The translations under genes were made by a program, and so were the position numbers. Positions 8,911 to 17,705 of a stretch of 64,000 bases of DNA are shown piece after piece. The notes below the pieces were generated by a model. That model worked only from the letters and a program-made list of their open reading frames with translations. It ran no database searches and was not told the origin of the DNA. Location of the stretch: positions 40,540 to 104,539 of the forward strand of contig NZ_JXLA01000014.1 in assembly GCF_001886185.1 (NCBI RefSeq), given 5' to 3'. How positions within the stretch are numbered: position 1 is the stretch's first letter; each line of letters opens with the position of its first letter. Origin of the DNA: Enterococcus raffinosus. GTDB lineage: Bacteria; Bacillota; Bacilli; Lactobacillales; Enterococcaceae.

Positions 8911-10380
8911 ATGAGTGCATCTGTCTATATTGGACTAGATATCGGGACCACATCCATCAAGGTGGCCGCAGTCACTAACCAGTTAGAAACAATTTTTGAA
9001 AAACAATATGTCTATGATTATCTGATTCCAAAAAAGGGCTGGACGGAGATTGAGCCTGATACATGGGTAGAAATCACCATCAATGGGTTACAAGAATTAT
9101 TTCAACAAATCCCTGCGGAAACGGTCAAGGGAATTGGGATTACTGGGCAAATGCACACGACCGTGTTTGTAGACAAACACGGTTTTTCTGTCCGACCAGC
9201 CATTATGTGGAACGATAATCGAACCAAAGAAAGTCTTCCGATAATAAAACAGCGTCTAAAAAGCAATGAGAAGAGTGCACATATCGCAAAAATTGTTTCC
9301 ACCGGCAGCCCATTAACAAGCTTGTTGTGGGTGAGAGAGCATGAACCGGAAACTTTTGGAAAGATTAACCAGTTTTTGATTGCTAAAGATTATGTGAAAT
9401 TAAAATTGACTGGGGTTGCTTCCATCGATTATTGTGACGCATCGACCTCTTCTTTATATGATTTGAACAGTGATGATTGGTCGGAAGAAGTCCAAACCTT
9501 GTTTAGACTAGATAAACAGCTATTTCCAGCGATTCGGCCCGCTTCAGCAGTTGTTGGAGGATTGACTGAAGAAATATGTCATCAGTTGAATATCACAAAG
9601 CCTATTCCAGTTGTTTCAGGAACGGGAGATAATGTCGCGTCGGCTTTAGTTTCTGGTAGCTTTGAGAGTATGCAGCCGTTGATTTCTTTAGGAACCTCAG
9701 GGGTGCTGGTAATTCCCAACAGCCAGCACCAGCTCAAATCTAAAGGAAAAAACGTTGTAGCCAAAATTACTGAAGCGGATGATTCCATCATTACCCAAGG
9801 GACTGTCCAGGCGGGGGCAAAAATTAACAGCTGGTGGTTGGAGGATATTTTACAAACAGATAACTACGCCGAAGAGCAGGAAAAAATTTCCTTAACCTTA
9901 TTGGGGGAGAATGAGGTTTTCTTTTCTCCGCATATGAACGGCGAGAAAACCCTCTTTGCTGAACCGGATTTAAAAGGGGCGTTTATAGGTTTGGGACTGG
10001 ATACAGGCAGAGCTGAAATGTATTTAGCTGTATTGGAAGGCTTGGCTTTTGGTATTCGACAATTGTTCGATGCTATGAAAAACGAGCAACAGCCAGCGTA
10101 TTTCACGATTGTCGGCGGTGGTGCAAAAAGTGAAATATGGATAAAAATTTTTGCTAATGTTCTAGGTTATCCAATCAGGCGTGTGTTGACCTCACAGGAG
10201 GCGGTTCACGGGGCAGCGATTTTAGCGATTATTGGCGTAGAAGGAAAGATTACTTTTCCAATCAATGCTGCTCAACTAATCCAGCCTGACCCGGAACTTA
10301 TTGTTAAGTACAATCAACGATATAAAAAGTATTTAAAACTGACTGAGCTATTAATAAATTTGAGAGGTGACGAAGAATGA
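8911..10380 (+). CDS. FGGY-family kinase, xylulokinase-like
   Basis: A 489-residue sugar kinase. The phosphate-binding loop is DIGTTSIK (10-17). The segments GITGQMHTTV and MWNDNRT match xylulokinase/gluconokinase substrate regions, and the likely catalytic base is Asp240 in GTGDNVAS. The C-terminal GGGAKSEIW and QEAVHGAA motifs bind nucleotide. Family members phosphorylate D-xylulose, gluconate or related ketoses. Here PTS import already gives a phosphate, so the kinase may make a bisphosphate for the aldolase at 10910, or serve a side substrate. Its stop overlaps the next ATG (ATGA). Confidence 0.85.
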   Translation: MSASVYIGLDIGTTSIKVAAVTNQLETIFEKQYVYDYLIPKKGWTEIEPDTWVEITINGLQELFQQIPAETVKGIGITGQMHTTVFVDKHGFSVRPAIMWNDNRTKESLPIIKQRLKSNEKSAHIAKIVSTGSPLTSLLWVREHEPETFGKINQFLIAKDYVKLKLTGVASIDYCDASTSSLYDLNSDDWSEEVQTLFRLDKQLFPAIRPASAVVGGLTEEICHQLNITKPIPVVSGTGDNVASALVSGSFESMQPLISLGTSGVLVIPNSQHQLKSKGKNVVAKITEADDSIITQGTVQAGAKINSWWLEDILQTDNYAEEQEKISLTLLGENEVFFSPHMNGEKTLFAEPDLKGAFIGLGLDTGRAEMYLAVLEGLAFGIRQLFDAMKNEQQPAYFTIVGGGAKSEIWIKIFANVLGYPIRRVLTSQEAVHGAAILAIIGVEGKITFPINAAQLIQPDPELIVKYNQRYKKYLKLTELLINLRGDEE

Positions 10381-10916
10381 AAGAGTGCTTGATCTGCGGC
10401 GGGCCATTAAAACTGATTAAGTTCAAATGTGCGGATGGCTATGTTTGCAAAGGCTGTTATGAAAAAGTCAGCGTTAATTTTACTCAAACGATCAAAACCA
10501 AGAATAAAGACGAGCTTTTAGCACTTCTCGAAGGCTCAACAAAGGAAACGACTACTCCGACATTTGAAATTTCTAGAAAAATCAATCAATTGATTTTCTT
10601 TGATGATAAGAATCAAAAGATTTGTTTGCCCAATCATAAAAAATATACGAAAGAAAAATTAAAACCAGAAATTTATCCGTTTTCGTCCATCAAAAATTGT
10701 CAGGTCATAGAAGAAAAAACGGAAAGGACAGTAAAGAAAAAGATCCAGAAATTGGGCCGGATCAAGGTCGTATTGACAGTCCAGCAAGAAACGCGCGACA
10801 TTTGGCTGATTCCTAATTTTATCAATAGAGACAGCACGGCATACAAAACGATGCGTTCCTTAGCGAGCAACATCGTTGTTGAAGTCAATCAATTGAAGGA
10901 GGAGGTTGCATGTTAG
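10377..10916 (+). CDS. Zinc-ribbon protein of unknown function (DUF4428-like N-terminus)
   Basis: A 179-residue soluble protein. The N-terminus has a likely zinc ribbon: Cys4-x2-Cys7 and Cys24-x2-Cys27, with DGYVCKGC resembling DUF4428 domains. The rest is basic with a segment of alternating beta character (about 60-170) and no membrane helix. It overlaps the kinase by 4 nt and the aldolase by 7 nt, so translation is coupled on both sides and the gene belongs to the operon. Why a sugar operon carries it is unknown. No enzymatic motif is visible. Confidence 0.75.
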   Translation: MKECLICGGPLKLIKFKCADGYVCKGCYEKVSVNFTQTIKTKNKDELLALLEGSTKETTTPTFEISRKINQLIFFDDKNQKICLPNHKKYTKEKLKPEIYPFSSIKNCQVIEEKTERTVKKKIQKLGRIKVVLTVQQETRDIWLIPNFINRDSTAYKTMRSLASNIVVEVNQLKEEVAC

Positions 10917-11776
10917 CAAATTTAAAAGAGGTCTTGGAAAACGCGCGCGAAGAAAAGCAAGCGATTGCCGCATTTAATGTGCCAAACTTGGAAATGGTAC
11001 GAGCAGCTATTCAGGCTGCAGAAGAGGCGGAAATGCCAGTTATCTTGCAGCATGCAGAGGGCCATGGCTCTTTGATTTCATTAGAAGAAATCGGCCCAAT
11101 TATGCTCCAATATGCTAAACAAAGCAGTGTTCCAGTAGTCGTTCATTTAGATCATGGGAAAAGCTTCGATGTGATCCTTCAGGCGATGAAACTTGGCTTT
11201 ACCTCAGTGATGATCGACGCTTCTGATCTGCCTTTTGAGGAAAACATCACACGGACAAAAGAAATCGTGAAAGTCGCTCATAGTTTGGGTGTCAGTGTGG
11301 AAGCTGAGTTGGGGCATGTCTTTACTTCTTCTTTAGGTGGTGGGGAAGGACGCGCACCAGATGATGATCAAATCGGGGACAAGGATATCTATACAGATCC
11401 CAATCAGGCAAAAACCTTTGTCGATGCGACAGGTATTGATTGCTTAGCGATAGCATTCGGGACGGTTCACGGAATTTACTTGAAAGAGCCGCGACTGGAT
11501 TTGGATCGTGTAAAAGAAATCTATGAGGAAGTCAGTATTCCGTTAGTCATGCATGGCGGTTCAGGCGTCGCTGCTGAAGATTATCAAACAGCGATTGCAA
11601 ACGGGATTGCGAAGATTAATTACTATACCTATGCCAATCAGGCGGGAGCTGCCGCTCTGAAGGACTACTTGAAGGAGGAGTCGCAAGAGTATTTCTTGGA
11701 AGACTGTCTCAACGTAACAACAAAAGCACTGAAAGAAGATTATGTTCGAGCGATAAAAATCTTTAGCGGGAAATAG
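10910..11776 (+). CDS. Class II ketose-bisphosphate aldolase
   Basis: A 288-residue FbaA/GatY/KbaY-type aldolase. Motif HLDHGKSF gives catalytic Asp81 and zinc His82. The FGTVHG segment and MHGGSG give the other zinc histidines and the phosphate loop. It is the last gene of the operon and likely cleaves the bisphosphate made by the preceding kinase to DHAP plus an aldehyde or aldose phosphate. It is a paralogue of the aldolase at 2208 but clearly diverged. The ribosome site AAGGAGGAGG is strong. Confidence 0.88.
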   Translation: MLANLKEVLENAREEKQAIAAFNVPNLEMVRAAIQAAEEAEMPVILQHAEGHGSLISLEEIGPIMLQYAKQSSVPVVVHLDHGKSFDVILQAMKLGFTSVMIDASDLPFEENITRTKEIVKVAHSLGVSVEAELGHVFTSSLGGGEGRAPDDDQIGDKDIYTDPNQAKTFVDATGIDCLAIAFGTVHGIYLKEPRLDLDRVKEIYEEVSIPLVMHGGSGVAAEDYQTAIANGIAKINYYTYANQAGAAALKDYLKEESQEYFLEDCLNVTTKALKEDYVRAIKIFSGK

Positions 11777-11784
11777 AATACGAA

Positions 11785-11834
11785 GAAAAAAGTGGTGGTA
11801 ATCATAAAATAAATGATTACGCACCACTTTTTTT
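11785..11834. terminator. Bidirectional intrinsic terminator
   Basis: A long stem (AAAAAAGTGGTG-GTAATCAT pairing with ATGATTAC-GCACCACTTTTTTT) separates the aldolase from the convergent isomerase gene. Poly-A and poly-T flanks let it act on both transcripts. Confidence 0.9.
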
Positions 11835-11839
11835 GCATT

Positions 11840-12397
11840 TTATTCTAAGTCGGTATGTCGTTCTAACATCGTCTCACCAGTTTCGTTCATTCTTTCCATC
11901 AGCTCTAAAATAATTCCATCATAGGTCAAGAAACTGATCTGTTCAAATGCTGATCCCATCGGTTGGATTGATGTAAGATTGTTTTCTTTCAATTTTGGTG
12001 ATACTCCGGGAAGTACGACTACCACGTCAGCTATTTTGGCCATTTCAGATTCTTTATCCATCGTTAATAAAGCAAGGGAGACACCGTTGCTTTTCGCTTT
12101 TTTCGCAAGCGTTACTAAACTAGGTGTCGTTCCGGAACCAGAGCCGATAATCAAAAGATCCCCCTTCTTCGTTCTAGGACAACTAATTTCTCCAACTAAA
12201 TGAACGGATAAACCTAAGTGAAGCAATCGATTCGAAAAACCTGTGATAGCTACACCAGAGCGGCCGGCTCCAGAAAGAAAAATAGTTTTCGCTTGTAAAA
12301 TGGCTGTTACTAATTGATCAAGCTCATCATCCTTTTCATACGCCACGAAAGTTGATAGCTCTCCAATAATTTCCTGTGTGTGTTCTTTTACAGACAT
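11840..12397 (-). CDS. hxlB: SIS-domain 6-phospho-3-hexuloisomerase-like protein
   Basis: A 185-residue SIS protein. The motif FLSGAGRSGVAITGFSNRL followed by LIIGSGSGTTPSL is that of 6-phospho-3-hexuloisomerase (PHI/HxlB), which interconverts 3-hexulose 6-phosphate and fructose 6-phosphate. SIQPMGSAFEQ is also typical. It faces away from mtlA and shares the intergenic region with it, with GGAGGC before its ATG. A second copy lies at the end of the mannitol operon (20018). This copy is alone on its strand and may be regulated from the same mtl promoter region. Confidence 0.8.
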   Translation of the reverse strand: MSVKEHTQEIIGELSTFVAYEKDDELDQLVTAILQAKTIFLSGAGRSGVAITGFSNRLLHLGLSVHLVGEISCPRTKKGDLLIIGSGSGTTPSLVTLAKKAKSNGVSLALLTMDKESEMAKIADVVVVLPGVSPKLKENNLTSIQPMGSAFEQISFLTYDGIILELMERMNETGETMLERHTDLE

Positions 12398-12481
12398 ATA
12401 GACGCCTCCAATAGTTATTTGTACTTAAAGCCTAATGAATTTAGTTTCCCTTCACAAGAGTATTTTTGACAGAGAGTGCCT

Positions 12482-12533
12482 GACAAAGGTGTCCTTTCAA
12501 GCGATAGCTTTTCAGAATAACGCCCCCTATAAT
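12482..12533 (+). promoter_or_regulatory. mtlA promoter with possible MtlR operator
   Basis: TATAAT is at 12528-12533 with no recognisable -35, as in activator-dependent mtl promoters. The dyad GACA-N4-TGTC (12482-12493) lies about 50-55 bp before the expected start. It partly resembles the CACA-N4-TGTG core of known MtlR boxes. Binding by MtlR is inferred. Confidence 0.4.
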
Positions 12534-12585
12534 TAATGTCAGAAGGCGCTTTCTAAAAACGAATATTCTCAAGGAGGAAAAGAAA

Positions 12586-14037
12586 ATGGAGTTTCAGCAA
12601 CCTGCAAATGCGAACAGCTGGCGAGCGAAAATTCAGCGTATGGGTGGATTTTTAAGCTCGATGGTGATGCCGAATATCGGTGTATTTATTGCCTGGGGTC
12701 TGATGGCAGCATTCTTCATCCCAACTGGATGGACACCCAACGAACATTTAAATGAGTTAGTTCCGCCAATCTTGAATTATTTATTGCCTGTTTTAATTGG
12801 TTATACCGGCGGCTATAACGTTTATGGAAAACGCGGCGGTGCCATTGGTGCCTTGGCGACGATGGGGGTAGTAGTCGGTGCAGATATCACGATGTTGATC
12901 GGTGGCATGATTATGGGACCGATCGGTGCGATTTTAATGAAGAAAATCGACGAGCTGCTTAAAGGAAAAGTTAAACCAGGGTTGGAAATGCTGGTAGACA
13001 ACTTTTCATTAGGCTTTCTCGGTTTTGCGATCGCTCTAATCGGATTCGTAGCAGTCGAGCCCGTTTTCGCAGTGATTCTATCCTTCATTTCTGGGGGAGT
13101 CGACTGGTTAATGGCACGGAACTTGATTCCATTAACGAGTATTTTTGTCCAACCGGCACAGGTCTTATTCTTAAATAATGCAGTAAACCACGGAATCATG
13201 ATTCCATTAGGTACACAACAAGTATTGGAAACAGGCAAATCGCTCTTATTCCTAGTGGAAGCAAATGGCGGCGCTTGGGTGGGGTTATTGATCGCCTTTT
13301 CCATGTTCGGCACCGGCATGGCTAAAAAATCAGCCCCAGCCTCCATGTTGATCCAATTCTTAGGAGGGATCGGTGAGGTCGCCTTTCCGTATGCCATGAT
13401 TAAACCGATCACTATTTTGGCGCCAATCGCCGGGAATATGACGGCTCTAGCTATCGGTCAATTATTTGGCGGTGGAACAGTGGGAGCAGTCTCACCGGGA
13501 AGCTTTTTAGCCTTACTAATGATGACACCTCGTGGAAATTTCGTCGTAAATATCGCGATGTATGCTTCAGCTGTTTTAGTTTCCTTTTTAGTCGGCGCCT
13601 TTTTCCTAAGGCTAAGCTTGAAAAAAGATCTGGCTGCGGAAGAAGAATTGGCCATAGAAGGAGCAGGGGTCTCTACTGCTGAAGCGTTTGAAACAGAAAT
13701 GCCAGAACCAATCGTAGCAGAGAATGTAACCCACACTGGCAAACCAATCAGAAATGTCATTATCGCTTGTGATGCTGGAATGGGTTCTAGTGCGATGGGG
13801 GCCTCGATGCTGAATACGAAAGCACGGAAAAACATGTTGGAAGTTACAGTTAAAAACGTTTCGGTAGATAACATTCCAGAAGATGCGGATCTAATTATTA
13901 CCAATGAAATTCTGCTGGAAAGAGTGAAAGGTCTAACAAAGGATAAACAAGTACCGATCTTGACGATCAAGAATTTCTTGGACAACAGTGAATACGATCG
14001 ATTCATAAAATTTATCAAGGAAAATAATGGTGAATAA
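12586..14037 (+). CDS. mtlA: PTS mannitol EIICB
   Basis: A 483-residue mannitol permease. The N-terminal EIIC (about 1-345) has the family segments VMPNIGVFIAWG, NNAVNHGIMIPLG and FLGGIGEVAFPY. A linker of about 40 residues leads to the C-terminal EIIB with the phosphocysteine loop IACDAGMGSS (Cys395). It imports mannitol as mannitol 1-phosphate with the separate EIIA (mtlF, 16108). The ribosome site AAGGAGG is strong. It is the first gene of an operon to 21281. Confidence 0.93.
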   Translation: MEFQQPANANSWRAKIQRMGGFLSSMVMPNIGVFIAWGLMAAFFIPTGWTPNEHLNELVPPILNYLLPVLIGYTGGYNVYGKRGGAIGALATMGVVVGADITMLIGGMIMGPIGAILMKKIDELLKGKVKPGLEMLVDNFSLGFLGFAIALIGFVAVEPVFAVILSFISGGVDWLMARNLIPLTSIFVQPAQVLFLNNAVNHGIMIPLGTQQVLETGKSLLFLVEANGGAWVGLLIAFSMFGTGMAKKSAPASMLIQFLGGIGEVAFPYAMIKPITILAPIAGNMTALAIGQLFGGGTVGAVSPGSFLALLMMTPRGNFVVNIAMYASAVLVSFLVGAFFLRLSLKKDLAAEEELAIEGAGVSTAEAFETEMPEPIVAENVTHTGKPIRNVIIACDAGMGSSAMGASMLNTKARKNMLEVTVKNVSVDNIPEDADLIITNEILLERVKGLTKDKQVPILTIKNFLDNSEYDRFIKFIKENNGE

Positions 14038-14100
14038 GCCGTATTCGCTTTCAATTTAGTGTAGTATGATGAATTCTACTAAGGATGGGGAGGAATCTAG

Positions 14101-15762
14101 ATGTATTTATCTACCAGAGAAAGCTCTATCTTAACAATTCTGTTAAATAGTAGAAATAAGCAGACAGTACAAGATATCAGTAATCGATTGAATATCAATG
14201 AACGGACTGTTTACAGAGAATTGAAAAATATTAAGGCAACGTTGAAGACATTTCAGCTGGAATTAGTGTCAATTCCATCGGAAGGGTTTGAGATTCAAGG
14301 GAAGCCGGAAAATCTATCGGCGTTGAAACAAGCCTTTCAAAAACAGAATATTCATCAAATTCTTTCTGTAACGGAACGGGTTGATCTAGTCACATTGATT
14401 TTGTTGTTGGAAGAGGACTTTATCAAGATGCAAGCAATCGCCGCAGAACTGCTGGTCTCTCTTTCAACGATCAAAAAAGATGTTGCTTTTCTAACGGACA
14501 ACCTGCCTGAAAAAGGGATACAAGTTATTTCTAAAAAAGGAGAAGGGATTCGATTAGAAGCAGAGATGATCAATCGTCATATTCTAATCCTAGATATCTT
14601 GACAAAGCACGTCGCTTCATCGGAATTTATTGCATGGTTTTTACTAAAACATTCGAAGGATTCATTTTATAAGAAGATTTGTTTTCAAAAGATCAGTGAG
14701 CCGCTCCATTTTGTGTATGAGCAGCTGGGTCAGCTTAAGGCAGATATTGATGATAATGATTTGCAGGAGCTGGTCATCTTATTATCATTATGGATCAATG
14801 TCTGTCATCTGACTGCATTGCCTAACAATACGATAGACACGGTCGAAATTGAGCTGAATCAAACAGGAAAAAAACTTTATCATCGAATGATTGAAAAACA
14901 AAGAGATGTTTTAGCGGAAAAAAGTCATCCTGAAGCTTTTTTAGATTATTTAAAATGGATCATTCATTTATATTTTCAACAAGATTCTCCAAATGAATTC
15001 GCACTTCCACATTTTGAGAGAGATATTATGCTTTCTGTGAAGGAAATGGTGAATAATGTTGAAACGCAATTAGGGGTTAGATTGCATGGAAATGAACGGC
15101 AAATCCGTGACTTATCTGTCCATTTAAGAAAGGCTGTCACACGTATTAATAGTGGTTTGTTTGTTCGAAACCCTATGAAAGATGAGATCAAGAAAAATTA
15201 TTTGTTTATCTTTGAAATTGTAAGTAAAGCAGCTTCAGAAGTATTCGGTAAAGAATTTTTCCCAGAAGATGAATTATGCTTTTTGGTTCTGTATTTTGTA
15301 ATGATGATCGACAAACTATCGAATAAAGCTTTTCGCGTACTAATTGTGTGCTCCAGCGGTATGGGCTCGTCAAAAATGCTCACCAGCCGTTTGGAATATG
15401 AAGTACCAGAAGTCTACGTGAAGGATATTATCTCACTAACTGATTTGCACAATAAAAACGTCAACGATTATGAACTGGTTTTATCCACGATTCCTCTGCC
15501 CTTGGCGCCAGAAGAATATTTGAAGGTTTCTCCTTTATTGAACGAACAAGAATTGGCGTTGGTTCAGACCAAAATTAACAATCATAAATACACAGATCTA
15601 AAAACTATTCAGCGACAAAAACAGATGAATGTAGAAGAATTTGAAAAGCATTTGGTCCAGAAAATGTTTTACGCACAAAAAACGTTAGAGCTGATGAAAC
15701 ATTGCCGGTTTAGCGAAAAGGAAATCTTCCTCACACGTGTCAGGAAAAAAGAGAGGCAATAA
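14101..15762 (+). CDS. mtlR: MtlR-type PRD regulator, frame ends early
   Basis: A 553-residue PRD regulator: winged helix with NERTVYRELKNIKATL (about 20-60), a second HTH near 120 (LSTIKKDVAFL), PRD1 and PRD2 (about 190-400) and an EIIB(Gat)-like domain with CSSGMGSSKM (about 416-425). Phosphorylation of the PRDs and the EIIB cysteine controls activation of mtl genes in this family. The frame stops at 15762 after an A6 run, but the -1 frame continues without interruption into the ORF at 15780-16091. Shifting there gives one 663-residue protein, a normal size for the family. So this is probably a frameshifted mtlR. Confidence 0.8.
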   Translation: MYLSTRESSILTILLNSRNKQTVQDISNRLNINERTVYRELKNIKATLKTFQLELVSIPSEGFEIQGKPENLSALKQAFQKQNIHQILSVTERVDLVTLILLLEEDFIKMQAIAAELLVSLSTIKKDVAFLTDNLPEKGIQVISKKGEGIRLEAEMINRHILILDILTKHVASSEFIAWFLLKHSKDSFYKKICFQKISEPLHFVYEQLGQLKADIDDNDLQELVILLSLWINVCHLTALPNNTIDTVEIELNQTGKKLYHRMIEKQRDVLAEKSHPEAFLDYLKWIIHLYFQQDSPNEFALPHFERDIMLSVKEMVNNVETQLGVRLHGNERQIRDLSVHLRKAVTRINSGLFVRNPMKDEIKKNYLFIFEIVSKAASEVFGKEFFPEDELCFLVLYFVMMIDKLSNKAFRVLIVCSSGMGSSKMLTSRLEYEVPEVYVKDIISLTDLHNKNVNDYELVLSTIPLPLAPEEYLKVSPLLNEQELALVQTKINNHKYTDLKTIQRQKQMNVEEFEKHLVQKMFYAQKTLELMKHCRFSEKEIFLTRVRKKERQ

Positions 15763-16091
15763 AACAATTAGCGGTATTTTTGGAGGTGGATGAGGCCAAG
15801 CTGACCAATAGTATTCAGACGTCTGTGCAGCAGAATCGAACAGTGCTCTTTATCGTTAGAAAAAATGCTGCACTATCAGGAGATCGGATTCAATTGATTT
15901 CAGACAGCTCCAAACGGTTGGGGAACTATTACTTAGTCGTAATCGATACTGCGGAAAAGAGTTCAGAGATCAGCCAAAAGTATTATGGCCAAGTCAAAGA
16001 AATCTTTTTTGATCATGTCGATGATTTGACCAAAATTGGCTCAACAAATGATTTAAAGACATATTTGGTAAAAATAAATGAAATCCTATAG
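15750..16091 (+). pseudogene. Displaced C-terminal part of MtlR
   Basis: This frame is open from the A6 run at 15745-15750 and reads REAIKQLAVFLEVDEAKL, then about 95 more residues to a stop at 16091. It has no ribosome site of its own, and its only start candidate is a TTG at 15780. It fits as the continuation of mtlR after loss of one A (A7 to A6). The segment has no GxGxAxPH signature, so any EIIA-like domain here is degenerate. A genuinely separate 103-residue protein is possible but less likely. Confidence 0.6.
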
Positions 16092-16107
16092 ATTGCGAGA
16101 GGTGAAA

Positions 16108-16539
16108 ATGAAAATTTTTAAAGATGAGAATATCCAACTGAATCAGCACTATGAAAATAAAGTCGAAGCCATTTTAGCAGCTGGAGAAATATTAGTTGAG
16201 AATGGCTACGTGGCAGAAAGCTATCTCCAAGACATGCTGGCTAGAGAAGAGGAAGTATCAACCTATATCGGCAACAACATTGCGATTCCTCATGGGATCG
16301 TAAAGTCGGTGGAAAAAATCTATTCTTCGGGGATTTCATTATTGCAGGTACCAGAGGGCGTTGATTTCGATGGAAACACGGCTTACTTAGTTTTCGGTAT
16401 TGCAGGAAAAAATAATGAGCATTTAGAGATTTTAGGCCAGATCGCAACCATCTGCTCTGAAATGGAAAATGTTGAGATTCTTCGTCAGGCAACATCTAAA
16501 GCAGAGATTCTTAAAATTTTTGAGGAGGTCGTCGTTTAA
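16108..16539 (+). CDS. mtlF: PTS mannitol EIIA
   Basis: A 143-residue EIIA(Mtl). TYIGNNIAIPHG carries the phospho-acceptor His62, and GVDFDGNTAYLVFGIAGKNNEHL is the usual second motif. It passes phosphate from HPr to the EIIB domain of MtlA. The ATG at 16108 follows GAGAGGTG. The earlier in-frame ATG at 16078 has no ribosome site. Its stop overlaps the mtlD start by one base. Confidence 0.92.
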   Translation: MKIFKDENIQLNQHYENKVEAILAAGEILVENGYVAESYLQDMLAREEEVSTYIGNNIAIPHGIVKSVEKIYSSGISLLQVPEGVDFDGNTAYLVFGIAGKNNEHLEILGQIATICSEMENVEILRQATSKAEILKIFEEVVV

Positions 16540-17705
16540 TGAAACAGGCATTGCATTTTGGAGGTGGAAGTATTGGGATCGGCTTTATTGCTGATTTATT
16601 GCATGAATCCAATTACGAAGTAACGATTGTTGATATTGATCAAGAACTAGTCAGTCAAATAAATGAAACGGAAACCTTTGATTTATACCTGATCAATGAA
16701 GGGTACAAGAAAAAGCAGTTAACACATATCCATGGACTGTCTTCGATTGAAGATCAGTCAGAGATCATTGAAAAAATTAGTACCACTGATTTGCTCACAA
16801 CCGCAGTCTGGGCAGAAAACCTGCCAAAGATCGCACCAGTCCTTCTGGAAGGGTTAAAGAGACGTGTAGCTCTCGGCGAAAAACGAGTAAATATTTTAGC
16901 CTGTGAGAATGCAATGTTCAACAGCGAGATTTTGCGTAAAGCGATCCTTGCACTGGATTCCTCAGCCGCAGAGTGGCTAGACGGTATTGCAGCATTCCCT
17001 AACACTGCTGTAGATCGGATGGTGTTAGCATCGGAGCATGGGGGGAAAAAAACAATCGATATTGGTCGAGATCACGAGTTAGTGATCGAAGAATCCAAGC
17101 TGGTCGATCCAGCAAATAAGCCAATCAAGGACGCTGTCTATACGACTAATCTGAAAAAATACATCGAGCGGAAACTTTATGTGGTGAATTGCGGTCATGC
17201 ATGGGCAGGCTATATGGGTTTTGTTGATGGGTACTCAATAATCCAAGATGTTTTTCATGATGAAGAATTAGTTAGCATGATTCGCGAGACCATGTGGGAA
17301 TCGGCTCATTTATTGATGGAAAAGCATGGATTTACTGAAGAAGATATGACGGATTATATTGACTTTATTATGGCTCGATATCAGACATCGGGAATCAAAG
17401 ATTGGATCACAAGAGTGTCTCGTTCGCCTATTCGCAAGCTGCAACCAGAAGAACGTTTAGTCGGACCTTGTGTGCAATGTGAAGAGCTAGGTCTGAAAAA
17501 CGAACGTTTGTTAGAAGGAATCGCGGCGGCATTTTTATTTGATAATCCAGCAGATGAGCAATCCATAGAAATATTAGTCTTTGTGGCAGAGCATGGAATT
17601 GATGAAGCAATCGTTCATTTTACTAAAATACCACTAGAGAGTCGGCTGCACCCAGTCATTAAAAATAATTATCAGAAATTTCTGGAAAAGAAGGAAAAAG
17701 CATGA
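16539..17705 (+). CDS. mtlD: Mannitol-1-phosphate 5-dehydrogenase
   Basis: A 388-residue NAD-dependent enzyme that oxidises mannitol 1-phosphate to fructose 6-phosphate. The N-terminal HFGGGSIGIGFIADLL is the Rossmann loop. NTAVDRM and the YVVNCGHAWAGYMG segment are typical of the polyol-specific long-chain dehydrogenases. GAGGTCG precedes the start and the stop overlaps dhaL by 4 nt (ATGA). Together with mtlA and mtlF this completes mannitol uptake to glycolysis. Confidence 0.92.
   Translation: MKQALHFGGGSIGIGFIADLLHESNYEVTIVDIDQELVSQINETETFDLYLINEGYKKKQLTHIHGLSSIEDQSEIIEKISTTDLLTTAVWAENLPKIAPVLLEGLKRRVALGEKRVNILACENAMFNSEILRKAILALDSSAAEWLDGIAAFPNTAVDRMVLASEHGGKKTIDIGRDHELVIEESKLVDPANKPIKDAVYTTNLKKYIERKLYVVNCGHAWAGYMGFVDGYSIIQDVFHDEELVSMIRETMWESAHLLMEKHGFTEEDMTDYIDFIMARYQTSGIKDWITRVSRSPIRKLQPEERLVGPCVQCEELGLKNERLLEGIAAAFLFDNPADEQSIEILVFVAEHGIDEAIVHFTKIPLESRLHPVIKNNYQKFLEKKEKA

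Noticed and set aside
12822..14054. Two long open frames on the minus strand inside mtlA (196 and 198 codons)
   Set aside because: They are antisense to a well-supported permease gene, have no ribosome site and low-complexity Pro/Lys/Ile-rich translations.
15745..15751. Programmed -1 frameshift site A-AAA-AAG in mtlR
   Set aside because: The A run is in the wrong register (AAA AAA G in the zero frame), so it is not a canonical slippery heptamer. A simple indel is more likely.
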